Numbered from the stretch's first letter, positions 1 through 8,164 are shown. The stretch: 10,651 nucleotides of DNA from Endomicrobium sp. (GCA_031264895.1 JAISDI010000021.1:1-10651); one strand, 5' to 3'. Notes: a model not told the origin generated them from the sequence alone. Numbers and translations: made by a program.

Positions 1-49
1 GGTGTAATTTTGGAATGTATGTAGAAAAATTGTTAGGGTTATAAGAAAA

Positions 50-65
50 AAGGTCAGAAAAATTG
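50..65 (+). promoter_or_regulatory. Candidate Shine-Dalgarno and TTG start for the giant gene
   Basis: AAGG at 50-53 lies 9 nt upstream of a TTG at 63-65, a normal spacing. The codons after this TTG read M-N-K-K, a typical signal-peptide start, but the frame closes at 87-89. No comparable ribosome binding site precedes the TTG at 112, so this is the better candidate for the original translation start of the giant gene. The link between this site and the giant ORF needs frame changes and is inferred. Confidence 0.35.
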
Positions 66-124
66 AATAAAAAATCGACCTTCTATTAATTATCTTTTCC
101 TTTCATGCGTTTTGCCTGGAAAAA
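63..124 (+). pseudogene. Frame-broken signal-peptide segment of the giant gene
   Basis: Read literally, the TTG at 63 gives only eight codons before a stop. If the 6-A run at 69-74 had one more A, the reading becomes MNKKIDLLLIIFSFHAFC followed by LEK. That is a basic start, a hydrophobic core and small or Cys residues at the end: a classic export signal, perhaps of lipoprotein type. If the 5-A run at 120-124 also had one more A, the frame joins the giant ORF as LEK-ISYVKNF without a gap. So two single-A losses in homopolymers explain why a long protein with an apparently extracytoplasmic first domain lacks any N-terminal signal. An alternative is one A fewer at 69-74, giving MNKNRPSINYLFLSCVLPGK directly in frame, which is a poorer signal. 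The lesions may be real or sequencing errors. Confidence 0.45.
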
Positions 125-3100
125 TATCTTATGTAAAAAACTTTAACAGCAAAGAAATTGTGATAAATATACAGGATCTGCATTGTCACGGCGAATCGCA
201 GAAAAATATTGCGGCCATATTGAAGAATTTTGAAAAATACGGTTTTGGCGAAATATATCTTGAAGGCGCCGTGGACAATGTGTCGACGCAAAAATTTATA
301 AATTTAAAAGAAAGCGGTTTGGGAAGGCTTGTCATAGACGACTTGGTTATGAGAGGAACTTTAAGCGGCGCCGAATACTATTCAATAAAAGCCGATAAGC
401 CCGACATCATAAAAGCTTTGGACGAAAGCGGCCTTTATTTTGAAAATATTATGCTTTTGGGAAACATACTTGAAAACCAAAATATAATCAAAACCGAAAT
501 AAACGGGCTTAAAGAAAGTATCGAAGCGGTAAAAAAAGATTATTATAATTCCGATTTGCTTCGTCTTGATAAATTCAGCCGCGAATTTGCGGAAAACAAA
601 ATATCCGCAAAAAAATATTATTCGATAATAAACAAACTGTCAAAAAAAGCGGACATCAATACCGGCGCATACGCAAACGTGGCAAGATACGTAAATCTCA
701 TAAATGAAAAAGGCATAGATTACAGGCAAGTAACCGCTGAACTTAAAACGTTTACGGACATTTTAAAAGAAAAAATGCCGTATGCCGCTTATAATGAGCT
801 GTCGCTCAAAAGCAATAACTTTTCCGAAATTAACGATTTAATGCCGGTTTTAGCGCAGCTGTCGGATAGTTACGGGATATGCGCTTCTTATAAACTTAAA
901 CAGCTCGACATCTTTTTTAAATATTTAAAAGCTAACGAAGATCTTGACGTTCTCAGTTTTGTCAATGAAGAAGAAAGGCTCATTTATGACATAGGAATTT
1001 CTCTTGCACAGACCAAATATGAAAGAGAAACAGTGTTTTTGAACAGGTTCGTAAAAGTTTTAGAAGGCTTTTTTACAGCAAAAATAACTTCGGCGGATTA
1101 CGATTATTATGTCAATAATTATAAGAGATTCGAAGAAACGTCAGCCAAATATATAGGTACGGAAAACAGGCATTTTGTTTATCTTAAAGAAAACATTCCT
1201 CTGTTCGAAAAATATCATGCAAACAATATTAAAAGAGACGATATATTTTTATCTTCACTGTTTTGCTCAAACGAAACTACAGGCGGTTTGCCGTCTTCTT
1301 CAAACGATTTTTCCGGATTGAAAGAAATAATGGAATCTGCCAAAAAAGACGCGAAAATCAAAATCGTAATAACGGGCGGATTTCACAGCGAAGGTTTGAA
1401 AAAGCGTCTTCTGGAAAGAAAAACGTCTTTTGTCATAATCACTCCGAATGTCAGCGGCGGCGTTGAAACGGCTGAAAATGCTTACGCTTTTGCAATTTCC
1501 GAATATTATCAGGTTTTCACAAGCGCAATAAATAAAATGCCTCTGCTATCGGATCCTTTACAGATATCTCTCCCGAAGATCGTAGTTTCGGCCATAAATA
1601 CGGCCAGAACAAATCAAATGCCTTTAGACGAGATCCAAGAACTGATTAACGAGGTGCTTACCGATGAAAAAGAAAGCGTTTCCGCAACAAGATCCCAGTA
1701 TGAACATGTGACAGGCGCTGAGATCGTAATCGATTCAACGGGAGATGACAATGCGGAATTTACGTTAATATACGACTATGGTTACGGTAAACATTTTGCA
1801 AAATACGTATATGATTTTAAGACAAACTCGGTTTATTTGACCGTTGATGGTAAGAAAGTAAACGATATGTATAAATCTTACTATCACGACGGGAAAGAAG
1901 GTTTTTATGCTCCGGGCATTTTTATCAGTTACGAAAACTCTTCCGCAGCGCAGCGCACGGCAGGCCTTTTTAGCGAACTGGGCGCGCTTGGCGGCGTTTT
2001 ATCTCTTATGAATCCCGCTCAGCTGTTTTCCACCGTTTCGACAGGAGACGGGATATTTAAAGAAAAAAAATCGCCCATGAAAAAAGCCCTTTTAGAACCG
2101 CCGTCGGATGCGGATTTACTTAAAGCAAAGAATATGACGGGTAAATCTCTTTTTGAAATAAATCCTTTCAAAGCAAAACTTAGCGGAAATTTTAAACTTA
2201 TGCCCGACGGAGTTATTGTTTATCAAATAGACGATCCGAAAATATTGGACGCTTTTACGGCTATGCGCGCGGGCGCGCAAAACGGGCAATTCTGGAGTTC
2301 TCCGGAAATTGTTCATATTACGATAGGAAGACTTATTCCCGGACAATACTCGCAAAGCGACATAGATAAAATAGTTTCTATTCTTAATGCTTATAATAAA
2401 AACGATCCTCTTTCAGACATTGAATTCGATTTTGACGGCATAACGTTCGGATCGTTTAGCGTTACGGCAAATGAAGATATAAAAGCCGAAAAAATAAAAT
2501 TCGGTTCCAATGCAAAAAAAGAAGCCGCAGATATTAAAGAAACGGCTGCGGAACTTGTCGCCGCAGAAATTGATATCGGGCTTGAAACGGGCAAAACTCT
2601 TTCGGAAATGCAGACAAAACTCAATGAAACGTTTAAAGACGATTCCGTATTTGCAAACATGTCGTATAAAGGCGCGCCTGTAAGAACGGTTGAAGTAAAA
2701 CTTGATTCAGTCGATAAAGATTTAAGCGAATTCTTCGTTAAATATGTTTATCGGGACGGAAGCTATAGCGAAATAAAATATAAATATGAACCGTCTTCTC
2801 CGGTAAAACTTTACCGCAGCATTGACGAAAAAAGAACCGGATCCACGATAAAGATGTTTTTTGACGACGACAACGGAGTTTGGCGCGAAAGGTTTTCAGA
2901 TCCGGCGATAATTGTAAATAACAAATCGATATCCGGCAATTTTTTAGGGTTGTATGGCGAGCTTAAAGAAATTTTATCCGAAGAAAAAGCTTTCCTTTTG
3001 CAGCCGGAATATTATCATTTTTCATTTAACGCAAACAGAAGAGTTTTTTTCGAAGGCTCAAGAGACATAACTCTTGACCATGCAGTCGATAAAGACATAT

Positions 3101-6100
3101 TGAAACAAATAAGCGAAACGATACCCCGCGAAGCATACGAAGCGCTTGGCGATATAACGGGAAAACTTGAAGGTTTTTTATTTCTTGCGTCCGACGGTTC
3201 CATAGTTTTCAAACTTACAAATCCCGTGATTATCGAAGCGTTTAATAAAGCAAGAAGAATGCTTGACAAAAAAGATTCGTGGGGAGAACCGTCATCCGTG
3301 CATATGACCGTCGGCAGACTTTTTCCGGGCAAAAATACTCAAGAAGATATAGATAAAATCAATGCCGTTTTAGATAAATACAATGAAAATAATCCGTTCG
3401 GCGATATCGAATATACTTTTAACAATGTGCTTTTCGGACAGTTTGCCGCTACGGGCAACGGTTTTGTAAATGTCGTCCAGCTTAATGCGGATTTGCGCAG
3501 GGAAATAGTCGAAGAGCTGTCCTATTTTGACAATGCCACGCGTTTTAACACGGCGGAAGACGGCAGTTTTTTTGAAGCCGAAAACGTTGAAGACATTCTT
3601 GCGGCGATCGACGGTATTGCCGCAAACGGTTTAAGCAGATACGAACTGACTTTTGACGCTCTTCTTCCCGAAGGGTATGAGAATAGCACGGAAGAAGAAA
3701 GAGAAAACTTCAAACGGAACAAAATATCTTTTGAGAAACTGTATGCGGAAACAAAAAACGTAAGGGATTCCCTGATTTTTAACGCGCGAAAAATAAAGAG
3801 CCGCGCGGCGGAAAAAAACGTATCGCTTTCGATGCATTCATTTTCGCTTACATGTATGGCCAGAGACGAAACCGACAGGGAAATTGCAATAAATCCGCAT
3901 CCGGGCTTTAACGATAAAATGCGCGACATATTTCGTTGGCAGCTTGAAATAGCCGAAGCTTTAGGCATTGAAAATTTAACCGTTCATCTCGAAGATTTTG
4001 ATACTTACGCTTATGCCGTGTTCGTAAAAGAAGCCGCCCTCAAAAAAATTAAAGTTAATTTCGAAAACAGTCTCGCACATTCCACGGCAATTATGGAAAC
4101 TCCGGATTCTTTTTATTACCATACCTTTTTTCAGGGTTTTATGCCTAAAGAAAAGTTTGTAGAAACGATGAAAGCCATACAAAAAAAGCTTACGAAAAGA
4201 GAACAAAAATATCTGGGAGTTACTTTAGATACTTCAAAAGCTTTAAATTCTTATCTCAAAACTCTGCCGGTCGACGCAAGCTATGCGCAGATAAACGAAG
4301 AAGTTAAGAAATTGACATTAGAAAATCTTATAGATTATTACGAAACGATAATAAATGCCGGCCTTACGATAAATAATATACATCTGGCGCAGTTTAGCGT
4401 TAATATTGCGGATTTTAGAAAGAGAAAATCTAAAGAGCTTGAAGAAGAACGCATTGTAGTCTACAACAAATCTGATGTTGACGATTTGGTCAATCCGTCG
4501 CTTAACATGGCTGAATTTTTAAGGTATTTAAAAGAAAAAGGTTACAAAGGAGCATTGCATCAGGAAACGCCCGGAATGGTAAGCCCTGCAATGCCTTTTA
4601 TGGCAGCTTCATCTGGTAAAAAATCGGCGAAGGCGCGAAAAAAAGTCGATATCTACGATAACGGTTTTGTCAGCGGAGCTGCTCTTTTAAAAAATAAAAA
4701 AACTTTAAAACTTGACGCTGACGCGCTGCGCTATATGCACTACGTCCCCGGAGAAAAAGTTTACATAGCGGTTCTGCCGGACAGAAGCGTCTTCCTTTTT
4801 ACCCAGATCGAAGCTTTAAAGAAATTTACCGCAGGCCTGCCTAAAAACATTAAGAGAAACATAATGAAGGATGAAGGCATAATAGATGAAAAAGGCGTAT
4901 TAAAATTTGAGCAGACGCCGGGCTTTTTAAAGTTTGCCGGAAAAGAGAAAGCTTTCAGAATTATAGCAGACGACGCCGGCGTCATAAGAATATTTCCTCA
5001 CCAACAATACGTAGATACTTTTCTTGCCGAACAAGATGACAGAAAAGCCGTTTACGAAGAATATCTGCGCGGCATAGAGGAAGAGATAAGAGCGACGACG
5101 TCAAGCATATCTTTTACCGATAAAAAAATATCTATGGCTTCCAGATTTTTAAACGAAGATCAGACTCACATAACTGCAAGTTTTAAAACCGTTCTTGAAT
5201 CCATGCTCAAAGAAGACGGACTTAACAGAGATCAAAAAGCTTTTATTGCGCTTCTTTTGACCGCAATTTCCGCAAAAGAAAAACCTGATCTTAAATATGT
5301 CAAACGGCAGATAAAAAATGCAGAAGCGATAAATGTGGATTCTCTTATTGTCTGGCTTGAAATGATAAAAAATCCGGGATCGGATAAATTTTTTAACCAA
5401 ATAATCGATTATCTGCACGCCAAATCTAAAGTAAGCAAATACAGCGAAACTTTTCTAAACGCTTTGGGTTCTCTTGCGGTATATGAAGAATTAAAAAAAT
5501 CTCTGGCCGTATCGGAAAACGAAAAGTGGCTTTTGGAAACCGAAAGAGACGAAACTCCGGGAAGGCATATGCTCTACGGAAAAGTTTTTGTCGAAGGTGA
5601 AATGTCTGAAGAAGACATAGATTTTGAAAGACTTCGCCAACTGGAAAGTTTTGGCATAAAACCGCTGGCTTTGACTTTTTCGCAATACATGAAAAGCAGC
5701 GAGAAAAACAGGCTCGGTTATGTAAATATCGAAACCGGCGGGAAAACAGTTACGGTAGAGTTTTCCGTGAACATGAAAAACAATATTCCGGTAATATCGA
5801 TGGTTCCTCTAAATCTTGAAAGCACAACAATGGATCACAAAGACATTTATGTTAAAGCCGGCGCGGAAATTTTAAATGTCATACAAAACGATTATACGGT
5901 AAAAGGGAAATTTGCATATTTGACAAACGGCATTTCTCTGCTTGAGAAAATCGTAAATTTCATATCGCAAGAAAGTTTGTTCAGGGTAGCCGGCATGACT
6001 TACGATTTTGATTTAAAAGCTTTTGCTTTTAACGACGCGCAGGCGGCAGGTCTTGCAAACGCCGTTACGGAACTTTTTCCCGAAGCCATAGACATACAAA

Positions 6101-8061
6101 AAAAATCATCGTATTCCGGTAAAAGCGCGGACGATTATGATTATTACGATATTTCTTCCAACACCGCAAAAACCAAAGATTTTCTCGTAAAAGTGATCAA
6201 AAGACTGGTGCTAAAAGAAAAAGAATCAAAAAGCAATGCCGGCGTTATAGTCGGAGAAAGAATAGATTCGAAACTTTTCAGTATGCTTGACGCAAAAAAT
6301 TCTCCGCTTGCTTCATCGGGCATAAACGGGCTTGCCGCATATTTTGAAAAGAGAATGCTGAAGTTCGATTCCGCGATTTTGCTTCTTGAAGACATAAGCA
6401 TGAACGGTTTGCCGTTTTTGGCCGATGCGGTTCTTATTGACTGGCAGTCCGTTCCTTTTATAAAAAATATGCAGGCTGAAGGAAAAATAACGGAAAACGA
6501 TTTAAACATATATGAAGGCGATATGGAAACCGTAAGGAGCAAATCTTTAATGCTTGCCGAAACGGCGCTTAAAGAAATTTCTCCGGAAATAAAAGTAAAC
6601 TTTGACAGATTTATAAGCGAAAATAACCATCTTGCAAATCTTAGTCCCGCATTACAGTTTGCCCAGTTCATACTTATCAGCCAAATTAAAGACAACATCG
6701 ACAAAATACATAATAATAGCGGCAAAATGGTTTTATCTCTAAACGTTACAAATGAAATGACGGCAAACGAAATAATTAAAACGGCTCTTTTCTGGCAGAG
6801 TCTGGGTTTTGACGGCATAAGAATTAATTTGCCTTTGGAATTGCTTGAGGATCATTCGATTTTAAAAAGTTTATCTTCTAAAATGAAAAGCGTCAACGGC
6901 AACTCGATATTGATGTTTGGACTGCCTATGTCTTCGTCTGAAAAATCGATCAAAGCTTTTACGGAAAAAGCTGCCGCCTTTGATATGATCACAGCAATAG
7001 ACGTTTCAAAACTTGATGACAGCCTTGCGGAATATAAGCAAAAAATATGGGCTGATATAAATTCTTCGAACGAAGAATATCGGGCGGACATGTCAAAATA
7101 TTTTGAAGATATACGCAAAGCCATAGCCTTTGGGGCGGGATACGTAGGCATAAACGCCGGAACCGATATTATAAGCGCAGACGGCAAAAGCATACATTCG
7201 GAAATAATGAACAAAATAAAAGAAATGCTTACGCTAAATAAAACGGTTACCGTGCAGCAGGCATATACGCGCGGTTACGCAACGGGATTGCAAAGCAAAG
7301 ACGAATTGAAAACCGGAGTTGAAACCAAAAAGCTTATTGTCCGGGAACTTATAAAACTGCAAAACGGCCAATCTCTGAAACAGGGCATGAATATTGACGA
7401 AAACTTGCTGGAATCTTTTTCCGATTTTTTAAAGGCTGAACCCGGAATAATAAAATTGAAGTTTGTAAAAGATTCGCTTTCGGAAGGCGGCAAAAACGGC
7501 ATTTATGCCATAGCCGGATATTTGAGAGGCATGATCGAAGCGCAGCTTCTTTCAGATTTTAGAGAGAAAAACGGCCTTGACGATTCGCTTCAATCGGAAC
7601 TTCTCAGAAAGCTTTTACTGCTGGACTTTTCAATGCCGGAAGACGCGCAGGCATACGGACAAAAAGATTTTGTGCGTGAGACGGCGGAGCAATTAAGCGC
7701 AATAACTCCCGACGAAAAACTCCGGCAGATGCTTGAAGAAAATTACGGAGGCGAAATGTCAAAAACTTTTACGGATTACGCGCTTTACATATACATGCTC
7801 AAAAATAACGGTTCTTCGGTAAACGAAATTATCAAAAATATCGATGTTCTTCTAAAAGCTCACTTATCGGAAATAAATTTCGGCTATGGAATACCCTCAA
7901 GCTACATTTCTCAGTCGTTCGACGAAAAACAGGCTCTGGGAGAGATTATAGAAATGCTGGCTTTTGCCGAACAAAAACCCGTAATAAATAAATCCGTTAA
8001 AGACGCCATAAGCGGCTCTGTAAATACCGTTGCCGTAAGCATGATGTTGAAAGCGGCTTAA
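112..8061 (+). CDS. Giant multidomain protein: TIKI/ChaN-like, duplicated 2H-like unit, AP-endonuclease-2-like TIM barrel
   Basis: This is a 2649-residue ORF with no internal stop. The TTG at 112 is only the first usable in-frame start. It has no ribosome binding site, and the true N-terminus is probably upstream (63), out of frame. Domains seen: (a) residues 15-460, TIKI/TraB/ChaN-like, with IQDLHCH (20-26), LEGA (50-53) and TGGFH (421-425), which fits the GxxH motif of that putative metal-dependent hydrolase superfamily; (b) 564-787 and 877-1116, two copies of a 2H-phosphoesterase-like unit; (c) 1160-1500, a TIM barrel of xylose isomerase/AP endonuclease 2 type, with candidate metal ligands H1292, E1318, D1373, H1424 and E1485; (d) 1524-1645, a small beta-rich segment faintly like MraZ; (e) 1646-2200, unrecognised mixed alpha/beta; (f) 2205-2394, an alpha/beta stretch that could be a second barrel; (g) 2395-2649, mostly helical. 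Only four Cys occur (25, 257, 385, 1248). No transmembrane segment is evident inside the ORF. Family-level function is unknown, and export is inferred from the broken signal upstream. The ORF is real on length and coherent domains; its overall role is not assigned. Confidence 0.9.
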   Translation: MPGKISYVKNFNSKEIVINIQDLHCHGESQKNIAAILKNFEKYGFGEIYLEGAVDNVSTQKFINLKESGLGRLVIDDLVMRGTLSGAEYYSIKADKPDIIKALDESGLYFENIMLLGNILENQNIIKTEINGLKESIEAVKKDYYNSDLLRLDKFSREFAENKISAKKYYSIINKLSKKADINTGAYANVARYVNLINEKGIDYRQVTAELKTFTDILKEKMPYAAYNELSLKSNNFSEINDLMPVLAQLSDSYGICASYKLKQLDIFFKYLKANEDLDVLSFVNEEERLIYDIGISLAQTKYERETVFLNRFVKVLEGFFTAKITSADYDYYVNNYKRFEETSAKYIGTENRHFVYLKENIPLFEKYHANNIKRDDIFLSSLFCSNETTGGLPSSSNDFSGLKEIMESAKKDAKIKIVITGGFHSEGLKKRLLERKTSFVIITPNVSGGVETAENAYAFAISEYYQVFTSAINKMPLLSDPLQISLPKIVVSAINTARTNQMPLDEIQELINEVLTDEKESVSATRSQYEHVTGAEIVIDSTGDDNAEFTLIYDYGYGKHFAKYVYDFKTNSVYLTVDGKKVNDMYKSYYHDGKEGFYAPGIFISYENSSAAQRTAGLFSELGALGGVLSLMNPAQLFSTVSTGDGIFKEKKSPMKKALLEPPSDADLLKAKNMTGKSLFEINPFKAKLSGNFKLMPDGVIVYQIDDPKILDAFTAMRAGAQNGQFWSSPEIVHITIGRLIPGQYSQSDIDKIVSILNAYNKNDPLSDIEFDFDGITFGSFSVTANEDIKAEKIKFGSNAKKEAADIKETAAELVAAEIDIGLETGKTLSEMQTKLNETFKDDSVFANMSYKGAPVRTVEVKLDSVDKDLSEFFVKYVYRDGSYSEIKYKYEPSSPVKLYRSIDEKRTGSTIKMFFDDDNGVWRERFSDPAIIVNNKSISGNFLGLYGELKEILSEEKAFLLQPEYYHFSFNANRRVFFEGSRDITLDHAVDKDILKQISETIPREAYEALGDITGKLEGFLFLASDGSIVFKLTNPVIIEAFNKARRMLDKKDSWGEPSSVHMTVGRLFPGKNTQEDIDKINAVLDKYNENNPFGDIEYTFNNVLFGQFAATGNGFVNVVQLNADLRREIVEELSYFDNATRFNTAEDGSFFEAENVEDILAAIDGIAANGLSRYELTFDALLPEGYENSTEEERENFKRNKISFEKLYAETKNVRDSLIFNARKIKSRAAEKNVSLSMHSFSLTCMARDETDREIAINPHPGFNDKMRDIFRWQLEIAEALGIENLTVHLEDFDTYAYAVFVKEAALKKIKVNFENSLAHSTAIMETPDSFYYHTFFQGFMPKEKFVETMKAIQKKLTKREQKYLGVTLDTSKALNSYLKTLPVDASYAQINEEVKKLTLENLIDYYETIINAGLTINNIHLAQFSVNIADFRKRKSKELEEERIVVYNKSDVDDLVNPSLNMAEFLRYLKEKGYKGALHQETPGMVSPAMPFMAASSGKKSAKARKKVDIYDNGFVSGAALLKNKKTLKLDADALRYMHYVPGEKVYIAVLPDRSVFLFTQIEALKKFTAGLPKNIKRNIMKDEGIIDEKGVLKFEQTPGFLKFAGKEKAFRIIADDAGVIRIFPHQQYVDTFLAEQDDRKAVYEEYLRGIEEEIRATTSSISFTDKKISMASRFLNEDQTHITASFKTVLESMLKEDGLNRDQKAFIALLLTAISAKEKPDLKYVKRQIKNAEAINVDSLIVWLEMIKNPGSDKFFNQIIDYLHAKSKVSKYSETFLNALGSLAVYEELKKSLAVSENEKWLLETERDETPGRHMLYGKVFVEGEMSEEDIDFERLRQLESFGIKPLALTFSQYMKSSEKNRLGYVNIETGGKTVTVEFSVNMKNNIPVISMVPLNLESTTMDHKDIYVKAGAEILNVIQNDYTVKGKFAYLTNGISLLEKIVNFISQESLFRVAGMTYDFDLKAFAFNDAQAAGLANAVTELFPEAIDIQKKSSYSGKSADDYDYYDISSNTAKTKDFLVKVIKRLVLKEKESKSNAGVIVGERIDSKLFSMLDAKNSPLASSGINGLAAYFEKRMLKFDSAILLLEDISMNGLPFLADAVLIDWQSVPFIKNMQAEGKITENDLNIYEGDMETVRSKSLMLAETALKEISPEIKVNFDRFISENNHLANLSPALQFAQFILISQIKDNIDKIHNNSGKMVLSLNVTNEMTANEIIKTALFWQSLGFDGIRINLPLELLEDHSILKSLSSKMKSVNGNSILMFGLPMSSSEKSIKAFTEKAAAFDMITAIDVSKLDDSLAEYKQKIWADINSSNEEYRADMSKYFEDIRKAIAFGAGYVGINAGTDIISADGKSIHSEIMNKIKEMLTLNKTVTVQQAYTRGYATGLQSKDELKTGVETKKLIVRELIKLQNGQSLKQGMNIDENLLESFSDFLKAEPGIIKLKFVKDSLSEGGKNGIYAIAGYLRGMIEAQLLSDFREKNGLDDSLQSELLRKLLLLDFSMPEDAQAYGQKDFVRETAEQLSAITPDEKLRQMLEENYGGEMSKTFTDYALYIYMLKNNGSSVNEIIKNIDVLLKAHLSEINFGYGIPSSYISQSFDEKQALGEIIEMLAFAEQKPVINKSVKDAISGSVNTVAVSMMLKAA
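154..1491 (+). other. TIKI/TraB/ChaN-like N-terminal domain of the giant protein
   Basis: Residues 15-460 begin with a strand ending in IQDLHCH (20-26), then a helix with Q30 and a second strand YLEGA (49-53). They close with a strand carrying TGGFH (421-425) and a final strand VIITPN (441-446). This is the order of the TIKI/TraB/ChaN/EreA superfamily: first-strand acidic/His residues, a conserved Glu after the second strand, and a late GxxH. The TIKI members are known metal-dependent proteases, ChaN binds haem and EreA is an esterase, so the fold does not fix the reaction. Between the motifs lie about 300 largely helical, charged residues. The fold call is from motif reading only. Confidence 0.6.
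2179..2472 (+). repeat. Protein-level repeat copy A (2H-like, degenerate)
   Basis: Residues 690-787 align without gaps to residues 1019-1116, with about 42 identities in 98 by hand count. Shared landmarks are a DG turn, VHxTxGRLxPG (H735, T737), DIDKI, and a closing FGxF. The HxTx motif followed by GR is the second catalytic motif of the 2H phosphoesterase (LigT/cyclic phosphodiesterase) superfamily. Homology seems to extend upstream: GLFSEL (618-623) matches GLYGEL in copy B, and KYVY (564-567) matches KYVY (877-880). The position equivalent to the first catalytic His of copy B is L638 (NPAQLFS), so copy A probably cannot be catalytic alone. Confidence 0.8.
3166..3459 (+). repeat. Protein-level repeat copy B (2H-like, both His motifs present)
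   Basis: Residues 1019-1116 are the partner of copy A. Here the upstream part contains YYHFSF with H969-F-S971, and the core contains VHMTVGRL with H1064-M-T1066. Two HxS/T motifs separated by 95 residues are what the 2H phosphoesterase superfamily requires. Members typically open 2',3'-cyclic or 2'-5' phosphodiester bonds, so an RNA- or nucleotide-directed hydrolase is a reasonable guess, but the substrate is unknown. The unit appears to begin near KYVY (877-880). Confidence is high for the duplication and moderate for the 2H label. Confidence 0.75.
3589..4611 (+). other. AP-endonuclease-2/xylose-isomerase-like TIM barrel within the giant protein
   Basis: Residues 1160-1500 show the strand order of this barrel family: YELTF (E1178), VSLSMH (H1242), LTVHLED (H1292), VNFENS (E1318, N1319), GVTLDTS (D1373), NIHLAQ (H1424) and GALHQETPG (E1485). 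H1292, E1318, D1373, H1424 and E1485 fall where endonuclease IV-type enzymes place metal ligands. The usual His three residues after the strand-five Asp is a Lys here (K1376), so the metal site may be reduced, as in sugar epimerase-type relatives. The family includes DNA repair nucleases and sugar isomerases/epimerases, and the sequence does not tell which applies. The barrel sits directly after the 2H-like copy B. Confidence 0.55.
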
Positions 8062-8102
8062 AACATGCCTTTTTGTATAATTAGAGAAATAATTTTATCC
8101 GA

Positions 8103-8131
8103 TTGAAAAACACGGCCTAAATGTGTAAAAT
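8103..8131 (+). promoter_or_regulatory. Sigma70-type promoter for proB
   Basis: TTGAAA (8103-8108) and TAAAAT (8126-8131) are separated by 17 nt, each one or two mismatches from consensus with ideal spacing. Transcription would start near 8138, leaving a leader of about 34 nt. This implies that proB and the following repeat-protein gene are transcribed independently of the giant gene. Confidence 0.6.
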
Positions 8132-8161
8132 CTAGGAACGTTGATATTAAAATTTCTTTAC

Positions 8162-8164
8162 GGA
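8162..8164 (+). promoter_or_regulatory. Weak Shine-Dalgarno of proB
   Basis: GGA at 8162-8164 is 7 nt before the ATG at 8172. A closer AAAGG at 8166-8170 ends only 1 nt before the ATG, too near for normal initiation. The start is fixed mainly by protein homology: glutamate 5-kinases begin with a short strand leading to K-I-G-[ST]-S, exactly as here. Confidence 0.4.

Noticed and set aside
3..44. Thirteen codons ending in TAA that could be the C-terminus of an upstream gene (NFGMYVEKLLGL)
   Set aside because: Too short to identify, and the window starts here. It is possible but unsupported.
10..45. Promoter upstream of the giant gene (TTGGAA, TATAAG)
   Set aside because: The spacing between the boxes is about 24 nt and other pairs are weak, so no promoter can be assigned.
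105..146. ATG at 105 as the start of the giant gene
   Set aside because: It is in a different frame and stops after thirteen codons. There is no ribosome binding site.
3522..3968. Long antisense open frames across the giant gene (also 6144-6818 and 8681-9091)
   Set aside because: They are shadows of the coding strand. Their translations are rich in Ser/Phe low-complexity stretches with no recognisable domain.
8076..8094. TATAAT box and a small inverted repeat after the giant gene
   Set aside because: The -35 candidate is 23 nt away, and the hairpin has only five A/T pairs without a T run.
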